Assembly: GCA_903896585.1 (NCBI GenBank) | Contig: CAITYI010000018.1 | Location: forward strand, 1 to 19,314 | From: an uncultured bacterium | Lineage (GTDB): Bacteria > Actinomycetota > Actinomycetes > S36-B12 | Reading direction: 5' to 3' | DNA length: 19,314 nucleotides | Shown: piece by piece, positions 8,777-15,715 of the stretch | How positions within the stretch are numbered: the stretch's first letter is position 1 | How the letters are laid out: every line of letters begins with the position of its first letter | The notes under the pieces: generated by a model | The model's input: only the letters and a program-made list of their open reading frames with translations | What the model was told of the DNA's origin: nothing | Database searches by the model: none | Position numbers and translations under genes: made by a program

Positions 8777-8839
8777 GACCCTTAGGTCCTTTCAGGTTAG
8801 TGGTCGCTGGACCACGCCCTGCGCCAAGCCAACCCAAAT

Positions 8840-8867
8840 AAAAACCCTTGCTACACAGCAGCAAGGG
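8840..8867 (-). terminator. Intrinsic terminator in the riboswitch leader
   Basis: On the minus strand CCCTTGCT (8867-8860) pairs perfectly with AGCAAGGG (8852-8845) around a 7-nt loop and is followed at once by five U (8844-8840). It lies between the cobalamin aptamer and the first gene, about 64 nt before the ATG. This is the expected position for ligand-controlled premature termination. A 5-bp CAAGC-GAAA-GCTTG hairpin with a GNRA tetraloop (8886-8873) sits just upstream. Confidence 0.85.
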
Positions 8868-8904
8868 CGGGCCAAGCTTTCGCTTGAGCGCTCGTCCCGT
8901 TACC

Positions 8905-9036
8905 TCGACGGATGACCGCTCGTATGCGCTAGGTGCTCCGACTTATCAGGTTTCACTTAGAGACAGTGTTACTGAAATACGGTTGCGGGACAGCGACGGA
9001 TTCACACCGAACTTCCCCTAGATTCACATACGTCGA
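8905..9036 (-). promoter_or_regulatory. Cobalamin riboswitch (adenosyl-/methylcobalamin aptamer)
   Basis: Read on the minus strand, the leader has the conserved cobalamin aptamer series in order. These are GGGGAAG (near 9018-9012), GGTGTGAATCCG (9008-8997), GTCCCGCAACCGTA (near 8991-8978) and the B12 box variant AGTCGGAGCACCTAGC (8943-8928). The outer stem closes with TCGACG (9036-9031) against CGTCGA (8910-8905), and a second stem with GTATG (about 9031-9027) against CATAC (8926-8922). Ligand binding should lower expression of the downstream six-gene operon when B12 is plentiful. This assigns the operon to cobalamin supply. Confidence 0.95.
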
Positions 9037-9081
9037 TTCAGTTGTAGTCCTACCTCACCACGGGGAGGGGGTACATGTCAA

Positions 9082-9148
9082 CGTGAACACATCTTTTGGT
9101 TCACTTAAATAATGCCGTGAACACATCTTTTGGTTCACTTAATAATGC
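9082..9148. repeat. Two tandem 34/33-bp repeats, each with an inverted GTGAAC/GTTCAC pair
   Basis: Copies at 9082-9115 and 9116-9148 are identical except for one A missing in the second, and a third copy starts but stops after CGTGAA. Each holds GTGAAC-N10-GTTCAC. The array lies immediately upstream of the riboswitch leader (minus direction), next to a TTGACA at 9081-9076 on that strand. It could be an operator or a replication-slippage product. Together with the aptamer, terminator and the next repeat it accounts for most of the 457-bp gene-free stretch 8777-9233; I see no coding sequence there. Confidence 0.8.
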
Positions 9149-9166
9149 CGTGAAATCCCTTAGATT

Positions 9167-9257
9167 TATTCGGGCCGTAAATTCATCGGTTCGAGTTTTT
9201 TACTCGGGCCGCAAATTCATCGGTTCGAGTTGTTTATTCGGGCCGTAAATTCATCGG
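9167..9257. repeat. 34-bp tandem repeat (2.7 copies) derived from the 3' end of the neighbouring 70-aa gene
   Basis: Units at 9167-9200, 9201-9234 and 9235-9257 (partial) share TATTCGGGCCGTAAATTC and the following ATCGG. The first two differ at three positions. In the third unit this sequence is the minus-strand coding end of the 70-aa gene (PMNLRPE and TAA stop). The other copies are non-coding duplicates of that gene end lying beyond the stop. Period is constant at 34 bp. Confidence 0.9.
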
Positions 9258-9446
9258 CCCGTAAACCTCGCGGTCGCCGTCTTTTAGAGTCACAAAGCCC
9301 ACGCCTGAAGCGAGTAGTTCGCGCCAGCTCTCGCTCACAAATGCCTCAGCGTCGCTTTGGTTGGGAAATCCGGAAGTGACGCAGGGTTCGGTGGGATTCT
9401 CGATCGGCGTTCCATCAAGATCGAAATAATTCCAGGACCAATTCAT
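9234..9446 (-). CDS. Small conserved actinobacterial protein (70 aa), function unknown
   Basis: The 70-aa product begins MNWSWNYFDLDG and contains FPNQSDAEAFVSESW, RELLASGVGFVTLKDGD and ends VYGPMNLRPE. This pattern (W-x-Y-x-D-x-DG, F-x-Q-x-DAE, W-x-L-x-x-GV, VYGPM) matches a small family that I recognise from many actinobacteria without a known function. No signal peptide or membrane segment is seen; it is acidic and probably cytosolic. GAGGAG lies 6 nt before the ATG. It starts 12 nt after the aldo/keto reductase stop and so is probably cotranscribed with it. Its final 23 bp are duplicated twice downstream of the stop. Confidence 0.85.
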   Translation of the reverse strand: MNWSWNYFDLDGTPIENPTEPCVTSGFPNQSDAEAFVSESWRELLASGVGFVTLKDGDREVYGPMNLRPE

Positions 9447-9458
9447 GTTAACTCCTCG

Positions 9459-10460
9459 TTATGGTCGTACTTCTGGTGAAACGGTTAGGGCCGGGTCAGT
9501 GAGCACAAGGTCACCCAGGGCATAGTCAATTGCGCTCAGGACATCTTCGGGCAAAGTGGCACCGGCTGCCAGAGCATTTTCGGTGATTTGCTCCGGCCGC
9601 GTGGCCCCAACAATTGCCGATGTCACATTTGAATTGCTCAATACCCAGGCAATGGCAAGTTGAGCCATGGTGAGTTTCATATCGGCAGCAATTGGTTCGA
9701 GTTTGACCACGGCGTTTAGGACGTCGTCTTTCAACCACCGATTGACAAAATCAGCGCCACCGTTGGTGTCCGTTGCCCGGCTGCCCTCGGGAACAGGTTG
9801 ACCCGGCTTGTATTTGCCCGTGAGTACACCTTGAGCGATGGGGGACCAGACGATTTGGCCAATTCCTAGTTCCTCGCTCGCTGGTATTACTTCGGGTTCA
9901 ATAACCCGCCACAGCATGTTGTATTGCGGCTGATTGCTGATTATTCGGTCGAAACCCATGTCATCTGCGATTCGGATTGCATCGCGGATTTGTTGAGCAG
10001 TCCATTCGCTGACACCGATGTAGAGAACCTTGCCTTGGCGTACAAGATCATCAAAGGCCCGGAGTGTTTCCTCCAGGGGAGTTTCGTAGTCGAATCGGTG
10101 CGCCTGATAGAGATCAATGTAGTCAATATCCAGTCGCTTTAAGGATGCTTCGCACGATTCCATAATGTGTTTCCGAGAGAGGCCTCGATCATTGACCCCT
10201 GGGCCAGTCGGCCAATACACCTTGGTAAAAATCTCCAAGCCCTCACGGCGTTGTCCCTTAAGGGCTTTGCCCATGACAACTTCAGCCTTTGTTGCAGCGT
10301 AAACATCTGCAGTATCAAATGAGGTAATTCCTGCATCGAGGGCTGCATGCATTGTTTTGATAGCTAGGTCATCGTCAATTTGGGAGCCGTGTGTCACCCA
10401 GTTGCCGTAGGTGATTTCACCTACCTTCAAACCGCTGCGACCCAGGAGTCGGTATTTCAT
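9459..10460 (-). CDS. Aldo/keto reductase (Kv-beta/YghZ-like)
   Basis: NADPH-dependent reductase of small carbonyl compounds, (beta/alpha)8 barrel, 333 aa, full length. The catalytic tetrad is visible: Asp49 and Tyr54 in SFDTADVYAATKAE, Lys80 in IFTKVYW and His121 in LYQAHRFD. The LSRKHIMESCEASLKRL helix and IGVSEWTAQQI, IVWSPIAQGVLTGKY segments are typical of the subgroup related to potassium-channel beta subunits and YghZ. The exact substrate cannot be told. The ATG overlaps the stop of the upstream DUF3043 gene as ATGA, so the two are translationally coupled. Confidence 0.93.
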   Translation of the reverse strand: MKYRLLGRSGLKVGEITYGNWVTHGSQIDDDLAIKTMHAALDAGITSFDTADVYAATKAEVVMGKALKGQRREGLEIFTKVYWPTGPGVNDRGLSRKHIMESCEASLKRLDIDYIDLYQAHRFDYETPLEETLRAFDDLVRQGKVLYIGVSEWTAQQIRDAIRIADDMGFDRIISNQPQYNMLWRVIEPEVIPASEELGIGQIVWSPIAQGVLTGKYKPGQPVPEGSRATDTNGGADFVNRWLKDDVLNAVVKLEPIAADMKLTMAQLAIAWVLSNSNVTSAIVGATRPEQITENALAAGATLPEDVLSAIDYALGDLVLTDPALTVSPEVRP

Positions 10461-11071
10461 GATTGCTGCTCCATTTCCTTCTTCTTCGCCTTCTTCGAGC
10501 GAACGCCTCGGGTGACACGCGGCTTCGGCATGCGAAGGCGCCGATACTGGAGAACGCGCATGAGGGCATACAAAGTGGTTCCCCTCTGGTCAGCCTTGTC
10601 AGGAAATTCTTTTTTGATCCGCATGCGTAGTTGAACCGTGAGGATCACGGTGTCGATCACAATTAAGGCTGCGACCATGAAAAAGGCGAGTGAGACAAAC
10701 TGTTGAACTGAAGTGTTCGGGACAAAACCCAGAACCAAGACAACGAGTGCCATGAAGATGAAGTACTCGGCCACCGTGTATCTGCCGTCAACAAAATCTC
10801 GAACATAGGCGCGAGCGGGACCCTGGTCGCGGGCCGGGAGGAACTTCGGGTCACCGGCGAGCATGCCCGCTCGCTGGCGGGCACGCGCCTGCCGATCAGC
10901 CTCTCGGGCCGCCTTCTTTCCCTCCTTGGTGCCTCGGGGTGCCCGCACATTGGCTTTGCGCGCAGCCTCGGCTTCCTTGCGAGAGGGCGTGGGGCGGCCT
11001 TTGCCGGTGAGGGGCCCGTTTTCCGGGGTCTCAGGCGCTGCGGGAGGGCTATTTTTCTTCTGTCCAAACAT
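10457..11071 (-). CDS. DUF3043 domain membrane protein
   Basis: The 204-aa protein has a long basic N-terminal part opening MFGQKKNSPPAAPETPENG. This contains GKGRPTPSRKEAEAARKAN and RQRAGMLAGDPKFLPARDQGP, the hallmark of the actinobacterial DUF3043 family. Two membrane helices follow (about 103-118 and 125-145), then a basic tail rich in Lys and Arg. Function is unknown. I chose ATG 11069-11071 (MFGQKKN, usual for the family) rather than an in-frame GTG nine nt upstream. The gene diverges from pspA across about 105 bp, and its stop overlaps the aldo/keto reductase start. Confidence 0.9.
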   Translation of the reverse strand: MFGQKKNSPPAAPETPENGPLTGKGRPTPSRKEAEAARKANVRAPRGTKEGKKAAREADRQARARQRAGMLAGDPKFLPARDQGPARAYVRDFVDGRYTVAEYFIFMALVVLVLGFVPNTSVQQFVSLAFFMVAALIVIDTVILTVQLRMRIKKEFPDKADQRGTTLYALMRVLQYRRLRMPKPRVTRGVRSKKAKKKEMEQQS

Positions 11072-11176
11072 GATGTGCACAGCGTAGCCCTACTGCTGTG
11101 TGCGCTAGTCGGTTACTCCATTTACCCTAGTGGAATATCCCGGTCAGATATTGCCGGCAGTCGAAGGGAAAACACC

Positions 11177-11902
11177 ATGGGTTTGTGGCAGCGCTTCACA
11201 CTAATTTTTAAGTCCAAGGCCAACAAGGCACTGAATAAGGCGGAAGATCCACGCGAAGTATTGGACTATTCCTATGAAAAGCAGTTGGAACTACTCCAGA
11301 AAGTGCGCCGCGGTGTTGCAGATGTTGCAACAAGCCGCAAGCGGATTGAGCTTCAAGTTCAAGGTTTATCAAAGCAGGAAGTCAAGTTGGAGGAGCAGGC
11401 TCGGGCGGCACTCGCGGCTAATCGCGAGGACCTAGCCCGCGAAGCACTCACCCGGCGGAGTGGCTTGCATCAGCAGATAGCTGACCTCAATGCGCAACTT
11501 GGTCAACTTCAGGAGCAAGAAGAAAAACTTGTTGTCGCTTCCCAACAGCTGCAAAGCAAAGTTGAATCTTTCCGCACGCGCAAGGAAACGATTAAGGCTA
11601 CGTATTCAGCAGCAGAGGCTCAGACAAAGATCAACGAAGCCTTCTCAGGTATTTCATCTGAATTGGGAGATGTTGGTTTGGCTGTTCAGCGCGCCGAGGA
11701 CAAGACAGCTGAGATGCAGGCTCGGGCAGGTGCTATCGATGAACTTATGGCATCAGGTGCACTCAGTGATCCTTCCGGCATGAGCAAAGACAGCATTACC
11801 GTGGAATTGGAACGTATGGCAAGTGAATCCGAGGTTGAAGCGCAGCTTGCCGCGATGAGGAACCAGCTGGGCTCCGCCGAGAAGAAGGCAATCGAAGAGT
11901 AG
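11177..11902 (+). CDS. pspA: PspA/IM30 family membrane-stress protein
   Basis: Peripheral membrane protein of the ESCRT-III-like PspA/Vipp1 family that stabilises damaged cytoplasmic membrane. From ATG 11177 it is 241 aa. It starts with the amphipathic MGLWQRFTLIFKSKANKAL, then EDPREVLDYSYEKQLELLQ and a long coiled coil (about 25-175) rich in Gln, Glu, Arg and Ala. The ATG is preceded by GAAGGGA about 9 nt upstream. An in-frame ATG 102 nt upstream would add a sequence that does not fit the family and is rejected. It heads the cluster pspA-htpX-pspAB-SOUL. The 105-bp region shared with the divergent DUF3043 gene must hold both promoters; I could not identify them with confidence. Confidence 0.95.
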   Translation: MGLWQRFTLIFKSKANKALNKAEDPREVLDYSYEKQLELLQKVRRGVADVATSRKRIELQVQGLSKQEVKLEEQARAALAANREDLAREALTRRSGLHQQIADLNAQLGQLQEQEEKLVVASQQLQSKVESFRTRKETIKATYSAAEAQTKINEAFSGISSELGDVGLAVQRAEDKTAEMQARAGAIDELMASGALSDPSGMSKDSITVELERMASESEVEAQLAAMRNQLGSAEKKAIEE

Positions 11903-11966
11903 GTAGAACAAGATTCGGCAGTAGCTGCAAGTATTTTATTTATTGCACGTAGGGAGAGGGAGAGTT

Positions 11967-12872
11967 GTGGCTCAAACCAGGTACGGCAAAGATCGAGGCC
12001 TATCGTTTCGAATGTTTGGAACGCTATTTGGACTCGGTTTCTTGTATGTAGTTCTTGCGGCGCTGCTTATCGGTATTGGGTTCAACGCGGTATTTGTGTT
12101 AGTGCTGTCTGGGGGCTTCTTGTTTGCCCAATGGTGGTTTTCTGACACCCTCTCAATGAAAGCAATGAAAGCGGTTGTTGTTACGCCAGAGCAAGCTCCA
12201 CAACTTCATGCTCTCATTGATCGAATCTGCGCAATGGCAGACATGAAAAAGCCGAGGGTAGGCATTTCGGATTCTTCGGTACCCAACGCTTTTGCAACCG
12301 GCCGAAGCCCAAATCGTTCAGTTGTTGTAGTGACGACTGGAATTTTGAAAAAACTCGATGAAGCTGAATTAGAGGGAGTTCTGGCTCACGAACTTTCACA
12401 CGTTGCTCACCGCGACGTGACAGTTATGACAATTGCGTCCTTCACATCGATCTTGGCGGGCTTCCTCACTCGCAGTGCCATGTGGGGATCCATGATGCGG
12501 GATCGACGCGATCAAAACACGGCGGTTGTCTTCATGGCAGTTATGGCTGTGAGTGTCATTGTGTATTTCATCTCCTTCATGTTGATGCGAGCCCTTTCGC
12601 GCTACCGAGAGCTCGGTGCCGATCGCGGTGCCGCCCTCCTCACCGGAAAGCCCAGTGCGCTAGCCAGTGCCCTCGTCAAGATCAGTGGCGAGATGAGCGT
12701 GATCCCAGATAAGGATCTGCGCAGCATGGAACCGGTGAGTGCCATTGCATTTGCACCGGCCTTCAAGGGCAATAAGGGTCTTGGCATGGAAGCGATCTTC
12801 GCAACGCACCCCTCACTGGAAAAGCGCCTTGAACAACTTGCCAAGATTTCAGCGCAGTTGGGTGACCGCTAA
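11967..12872 (+). CDS. htpX: M48 family zinc metalloprotease HtpX
   Basis: Membrane-bound protease of the quality-control type. The zinc site is HELSH at 141-145 (LAHELSHVAHRD) with the third ligand Glu215 in SRYRELGADRGAALLTG. Two N-terminal helices (about 16-55) and two further hydrophobic segments (about 152-168 and 186-208) place the active site on the cytoplasmic face as in E. coli HtpX. SSVPNAFATGRSPNRSVVVVT and the C-terminal FATHPSLEKRLEQL are further family marks. GTG at 11967-11969 follows a purine-rich GGGAGAGGGAGAG ribosome site. A TTG 24 nt upstream is less likely. It sits between pspA and pspAB, consistent with an envelope-stress role. Confidence 0.94.
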   Translation: MAQTRYGKDRGLSFRMFGTLFGLGFLYVVLAALLIGIGFNAVFVLVLSGGFLFAQWWFSDTLSMKAMKAVVVTPEQAPQLHALIDRICAMADMKKPRVGISDSSVPNAFATGRSPNRSVVVVTTGILKKLDEAELEGVLAHELSHVAHRDVTVMTIASFTSILAGFLTRSAMWGSMMRDRRDQNTAVVFMAVMAVSVIVYFISFMLMRALSRYRELGADRGAALLTGKPSALASALVKISGEMSVIPDKDLRSMEPVSAIAFAPAFKGNKGLGMEAIFATHPSLEKRLEQLAKISAQLGDR

Positions 12873-12874
12873 AA

Positions 12875-13456
12875 GTGGGGTTCATGGATGCACTTCGGGG
12901 GAGAAGAGAGCCAGTTCGTCCTAACCTCGACTCGCTCTTTGCCCTTCCCTCGGCGGCCATCACCATGCAGATTGATTTAGGACTTATGCCCACTGGCGTT
13001 GGGGCCGTATGTTTTCGGGCTCCAGAGGGGAAGGCATTTTCTGAACTCGAGAAAGAGGTTCGGGATTTACTCGACGCTGATGGCGGACCCAAGGTGCAGG
13101 CCTCTGCCGATGAATTTGGGTATGACTGGTTAACCGTGCGTAGCGATCCACCAGATCTTTCATCTGTTGTGACCGATACTCATGCGGTCAACACATCTTT
13201 GGTGCAAGCTGGATTTGGCCCACAATTACTTTGCTCGCTGTTCACTTTCACTGGTTCAGAGAGCGAGAAGATTGCTTTGGTTTACCTGTTCAAGCGGGGA
13301 ACGTTCTATCCATTTGCGCCAGCACCTGGAGACAAGGTGCGGAACAACGTTCTTGAATTAAGGGTCCGAGACAAGCTTCAAGGTGAGCTTCCACTGGAAG
13401 CAGATCTTTCACGGTGGTTTGCCCTGTGGGACGCACCTGGATTTGAAACTCCATGA
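12875..13456 (+). CDS. pspAB: PspA-associated protein PspAB
   Basis: The 193-aa protein starts MGFMDALRGRREPVRPNLD and contains LFALPSAAITMQ, PTGVGAVCF, LLDADGGPKVQ, GYDWLTVRSDPPDLSSVVTD, AGFGPQLLCSLF and LVYLFKRGTFYPFAP. This is the signature of the actinobacterial PspAB family found next to pspA and htpX. Its molecular role is not established; no membrane segment or signal peptide is seen. It starts with GTG only 2 nt after the htpX stop. The GTG start matches the usual MGW/MGF opening better than the ATG nine nt later. It overlaps the SOUL gene by four nt (ATGA). Confidence 0.92.
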   Translation: MGFMDALRGRREPVRPNLDSLFALPSAAITMQIDLGLMPTGVGAVCFRAPEGKAFSELEKEVRDLLDADGGPKVQASADEFGYDWLTVRSDPPDLSSVVTDTHAVNTSLVQAGFGPQLLCSLFTFTGSESEKIALVYLFKRGTFYPFAPAPGDKVRNNVLELRVRDKLQGELPLEADLSRWFALWDAPGFETP

Positions 13457-13983
13457 CTGAAGTACAAAAATATCAGGTCCTCTCGGATTTACCCGATATG
13501 CAAATTCGACTCTATGAACCGTGTGTCTTGGCAGAGATCGCCATGGCAGGTGAACCAAATCGAGTTGGAACGCAAGCTTTTGGGCCGCTCATCGGCTACA
13601 TTTCACAAAATAGTATTGCAATGACGGCGCCCGTATTACAAGAAGCCGCAACCACCGGCCGTGGTGAAATGACCGGTGACTGGCTTGTCTCATTTGTCAT
13701 GCCAGCAGGAGCGGATGCTCAGGACTTGCCTATTCCAAAGGATTCAAGGGTCGTTCTCCGCGAGCTCCCCGAGCGCATGGCAGCGGCAGCAACCTGGTCT
13801 GGCTCGTGGAAGTACAGTGAAGTGGAAAAGCGAATCGAACAGATGAAAAGTGCGCTAACGAAATTGGGATATTCAATTGCCGGACAGCCGCAATGGGCTC
13901 GTTACGATCCGCCGTGGAAGCCTTGGTTTGTTCGGCGAAACGAGGTAATCATTCCCGTTAACCCACCGATTCAACAGAGTTAG
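13453..13983 (+). CDS. SOUL family haem-binding-like protein
   Basis: The 176-aa product matches the SOUL/HBP fold: a short N-terminal strand (MQIRLYEPCVLAEI), FGPLIGYIS, SIAMTAPVLQEA (the conserved I-x-M-T-x-P-V motif, about 56-64), WLVSFVMPA, LPIPKDSRVVLRELPERMAA and the terminal WARYDPPWKPWFVRRNEVIIPV. SOUL proteins bind haem or other tetrapyrroles in some species, and many bacterial members have no tested function. The gene overlaps pspAB by ATGA, so it probably belongs to the psp cluster. Its stop TAG overlaps the stop of the convergent nadA within the shared bases TTAG. No signal peptide is seen, so it is predicted to be cytosolic. Confidence 0.9.
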   Translation: MTEVQKYQVLSDLPDMQIRLYEPCVLAEIAMAGEPNRVGTQAFGPLIGYISQNSIAMTAPVLQEAATTGRGEMTGDWLVSFVMPAGADAQDLPIPKDSRVVLRELPERMAAAATWSGSWKYSEVEKRIEQMKSALTKLGYSIAGQPQWARYDPPWKPWFVRRNEVIIPVNPPIQQS

Positions 13984-15170
13984 TCAACGGTTGCGGATAA
14001 CCCAGGGAGGGCGAGCATGCGATCTAAGGCAACTCGCGCCCAGTGCGAAGTCTCTGGATCTACCTTTATCTGATTCACCACATTGCCCGTGGCCAACTGT
14101 TCGAGTGACCACACCAGATGAGGTAGGTCAATGCGGTTCATGGTGGAACAGAAGCAGACGGTTTTATCTAGATAGACAATCTCTTTGTCGGGGTGGGCGA
14201 GGGCTAGGCGCTTAACTAAGTTGAGTTCGGTACCAATAGCCCAAGCTGACCCGGGAGGTGCTGATTCGATGGCAGCAATGATTTTTTCGGTGGAGCCGAC
14301 TTGATCGGCTTTTTCAACGACTTCATAGGTGCACTCTGGGTGCACAATCACGGTGATTCCCGGCACTTTCTCGCGGACACTGTCCACACAATCTGGGGTG
14401 AATCGACCGTGCACGCTGCAGTGACCTTTCCATAAAATCACTTTTGCGTTTTGTATTTGCTCTTTGGTGAGCCCGCCGAGTGGTCGGTTGGGGTTGTACA
14501 CCACGCAATCCTCCAGGCTTAGCCCCAAATCGCGCACGGCTGTGTTTCGACCGAGGTGCTGGTCCGGAAGGAATAAGACCTTCTCACCTTGCTGAAATGC
14601 CCATTCCAAACTGCGCTGGGCATTACTGGACGTGCAGATCGAGCCACCATTTCGACCGGTAAATGCCTTGATTGCAGCCGTTGAATTCATATAGGTAATG
14701 GGAATGGTGACACCGGCAACCCCAGCTTCGGTCAGATCAGCCCAACACTGTTCTACCTGAGTAATTTCGGCCATATCCGCCATGGAACAACCGGCGGCGA
14801 GGTCGGGGAGAATAACTTGTTGGTTCTCGCCAGTTAAAATGTCGGCACTTTCGGCCATGAAGTGAACCCCACAGAAAACGATGAACTCGGCTTGAGGCTT
14901 GGCCGCTGCTTTCTGGGCTAACTTGAAGGAATCTCCTGTGACATCGGCGAATTGGATTACTTCATCGCGTTGATAATGATGACCCAAGATAAATACTCGC
15001 TCGCCCAAAGTTTCCTTGGCTCTCTTGGCCCGCTCAATGAGGTCTGGATCAGAGGCAGGCGGAAGGTCTCCGGGGCACTCGACTCCCCGCTCACTAGACG
15101 AGTCTGCCTCCCGACCGAGAAGTAACAGAGCCAGCGGCGATGGAGCAGGATCGATAAAGGTTCCAGCCAT
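13980..15170 (-). CDS. nadA: Quinolinate synthase A
   Basis: [4Fe-4S] enzyme that condenses iminoaspartate with dihydroxyacetone phosphate to quinolinate in de novo NAD synthesis. The 396-aa protein contains ILGHHYQRDEVIQFADVTGDS, VFCGVHFMAESADIL, LPDLAAGCSMADM, YMNSTAAIKAF, CTSSNA and LPDQHLGRNTA. Cluster cysteines are assigned to Cys100 (CGVHF), Cys251 (WKGHCSVHGRF) and Cys341 (VCFCSTMN), matching E. coli Cys113, Cys200 and Cys297. It is the longer form with an N-terminal extension and inserted segments. ATG 15168-15170 is used with GGGGGGAGA about 9 nt upstream; a GTG two codons earlier is nearly as good. nadB and nadC are not in the window. It diverges from erpA. Confidence 0.95.
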   Translation of the reverse strand: MAGTFIDPAPSPLALLLLGREADSSSERGVECPGDLPPASDPDLIERAKRAKETLGERVFILGHHYQRDEVIQFADVTGDSFKLAQKAAAKPQAEFIVFCGVHFMAESADILTGENQQVILPDLAAGCSMADMAEITQVEQCWADLTEAGVAGVTIPITYMNSTAAIKAFTGRNGGSICTSSNAQRSLEWAFQQGEKVLFLPDQHLGRNTAVRDLGLSLEDCVVYNPNRPLGGLTKEQIQNAKVILWKGHCSVHGRFTPDCVDSVREKVPGITVIVHPECTYEVVEKADQVGSTEKIIAAIESAPPGSAWAIGTELNLVKRLALAHPDKEIVYLDKTVCFCSTMNRIDLPHLVWSLEQLATGNVVNQIKVDPETSHWARVALDRMLALPGLSATVD

Positions 15171-15300
15171 GTCCACATTCTCCCCCCTGAGAGGTCAAAA
15201 CGCCATAGAGGGGTGGCGCGTGCACAAATTGCGGTTCAGCCTTACTCTTAGAGTTGTCGGGATATCCACCGGCGGGTTATTCATTCTTTAGGAAGCGAGA

Positions 15301-15669
15301 ATGCACATGTCAACCGAATCCTCAGTATCCGAAACCACTCTGACCGATGGCGTTCTTCTCAGTGATGCTGCGGCCGACAAAGTCAAGGTGCTTCTCGAGT
15401 CTGAAGGCCGCGATGACCTGGCACTTCGGATTGCGGTGCAACCAGGCGGATGCTCAGGTCTGCGCTACCAACTTTTCTTCGACGACCGCACCCTCGATGG
15501 CGATGTTAAAAAGGACTTCAACGGGGTCAACGTCGTGACTGATCGCATGAGTGCCCCCTACCTCAGTGGTGCCACCATTGATTTTGTTGACACGATTGAA
15601 AAGCAGGGTTTCACAATTGATAACCCAAATGCGGGCGGCTCGTGCGCCTGTGGTGATTCATTCCACTAG
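15301..15669 (+). CDS. erpA: Iron-sulfur cluster insertion protein (HesB/IscA/ErpA type)
   Basis: A-type carrier that delivers Fe-S clusters to apoproteins. The 122-aa product has the three conserved cysteines: Cys51 in QPGGCSGLRYQLFFDD, and Cys115 and Cys117 in GSCACGDSFH at the end. Length and the closing GSCACGDSF are typical of actinobacterial ErpA. ATG 15301 follows AGGAAG by five nt; ATG 15307 is an alternative. It shares a 130-bp divergent intergenic region with nadA, whose product needs a [4Fe-4S] cluster. The last codons and stop lie in a 23-bp tandem duplication. Confidence 0.95.
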   Translation: MHMSTESSVSETTLTDGVLLSDAAADKVKVLLESEGRDDLALRIAVQPGGCSGLRYQLFFDDRTLDGDVKKDFNGVNVVTDRMSAPYLSGATIDFVDTIEKQGFTIDNPNAGGSCACGDSFH

Positions 15670-15696
15670 TTACTGGTGATTCATTCCACTAGTTAT
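15651..15696. repeat. 23-bp tandem duplication spanning the erpA stop codon
   Basis: Positions 15651-15673 and 15674-15696 are identical at 22 of 23 bases (final C or T). The first copy encodes the erpA end (GDSFH and TAG). The second is a non-coding repeat of it directly after the stop. Confidence 0.95.
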
Positions 15697-15715
15697 TGGG
15701 CACAGGCAGTTTCTA

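Noticed and set aside
9041..9081. Full sigma-70 promoter for the B12 operon from TTGACA at 9081-9076 (minus)
   Set aside because: No convincing -10 hexamer lies 16-19 nt downstream; TAGGAC is 23 nt away. Left as a hint only.
9082..9140. SOS (LexA) box from GAAC and GTTC
   Set aside because: The actinobacterial SOS box has GAAC and GTTC separated by four bases; here the gap is ten.
9082..9257. CRISPR-like array
   Set aside because: Repeats are directly adjacent without unique spacers, only two to three copies, and one set is plainly derived from a gene end. No cas gene is present.
11075..11176. 34-residue N-terminal extension of PspA
   Set aside because: PspA proteins begin at MGLWQRF; the extension covers the divergent promoter region, and a ribosome site precedes ATG 11177.
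15245..15255. ACTCT-T-AGAGT symmetric site upstream of erpA as an iron or Fe-S regulator box
   Set aside because: Only five bases per arm, no match to a known regulator consensus I can name, and such short dyads occur by chance.
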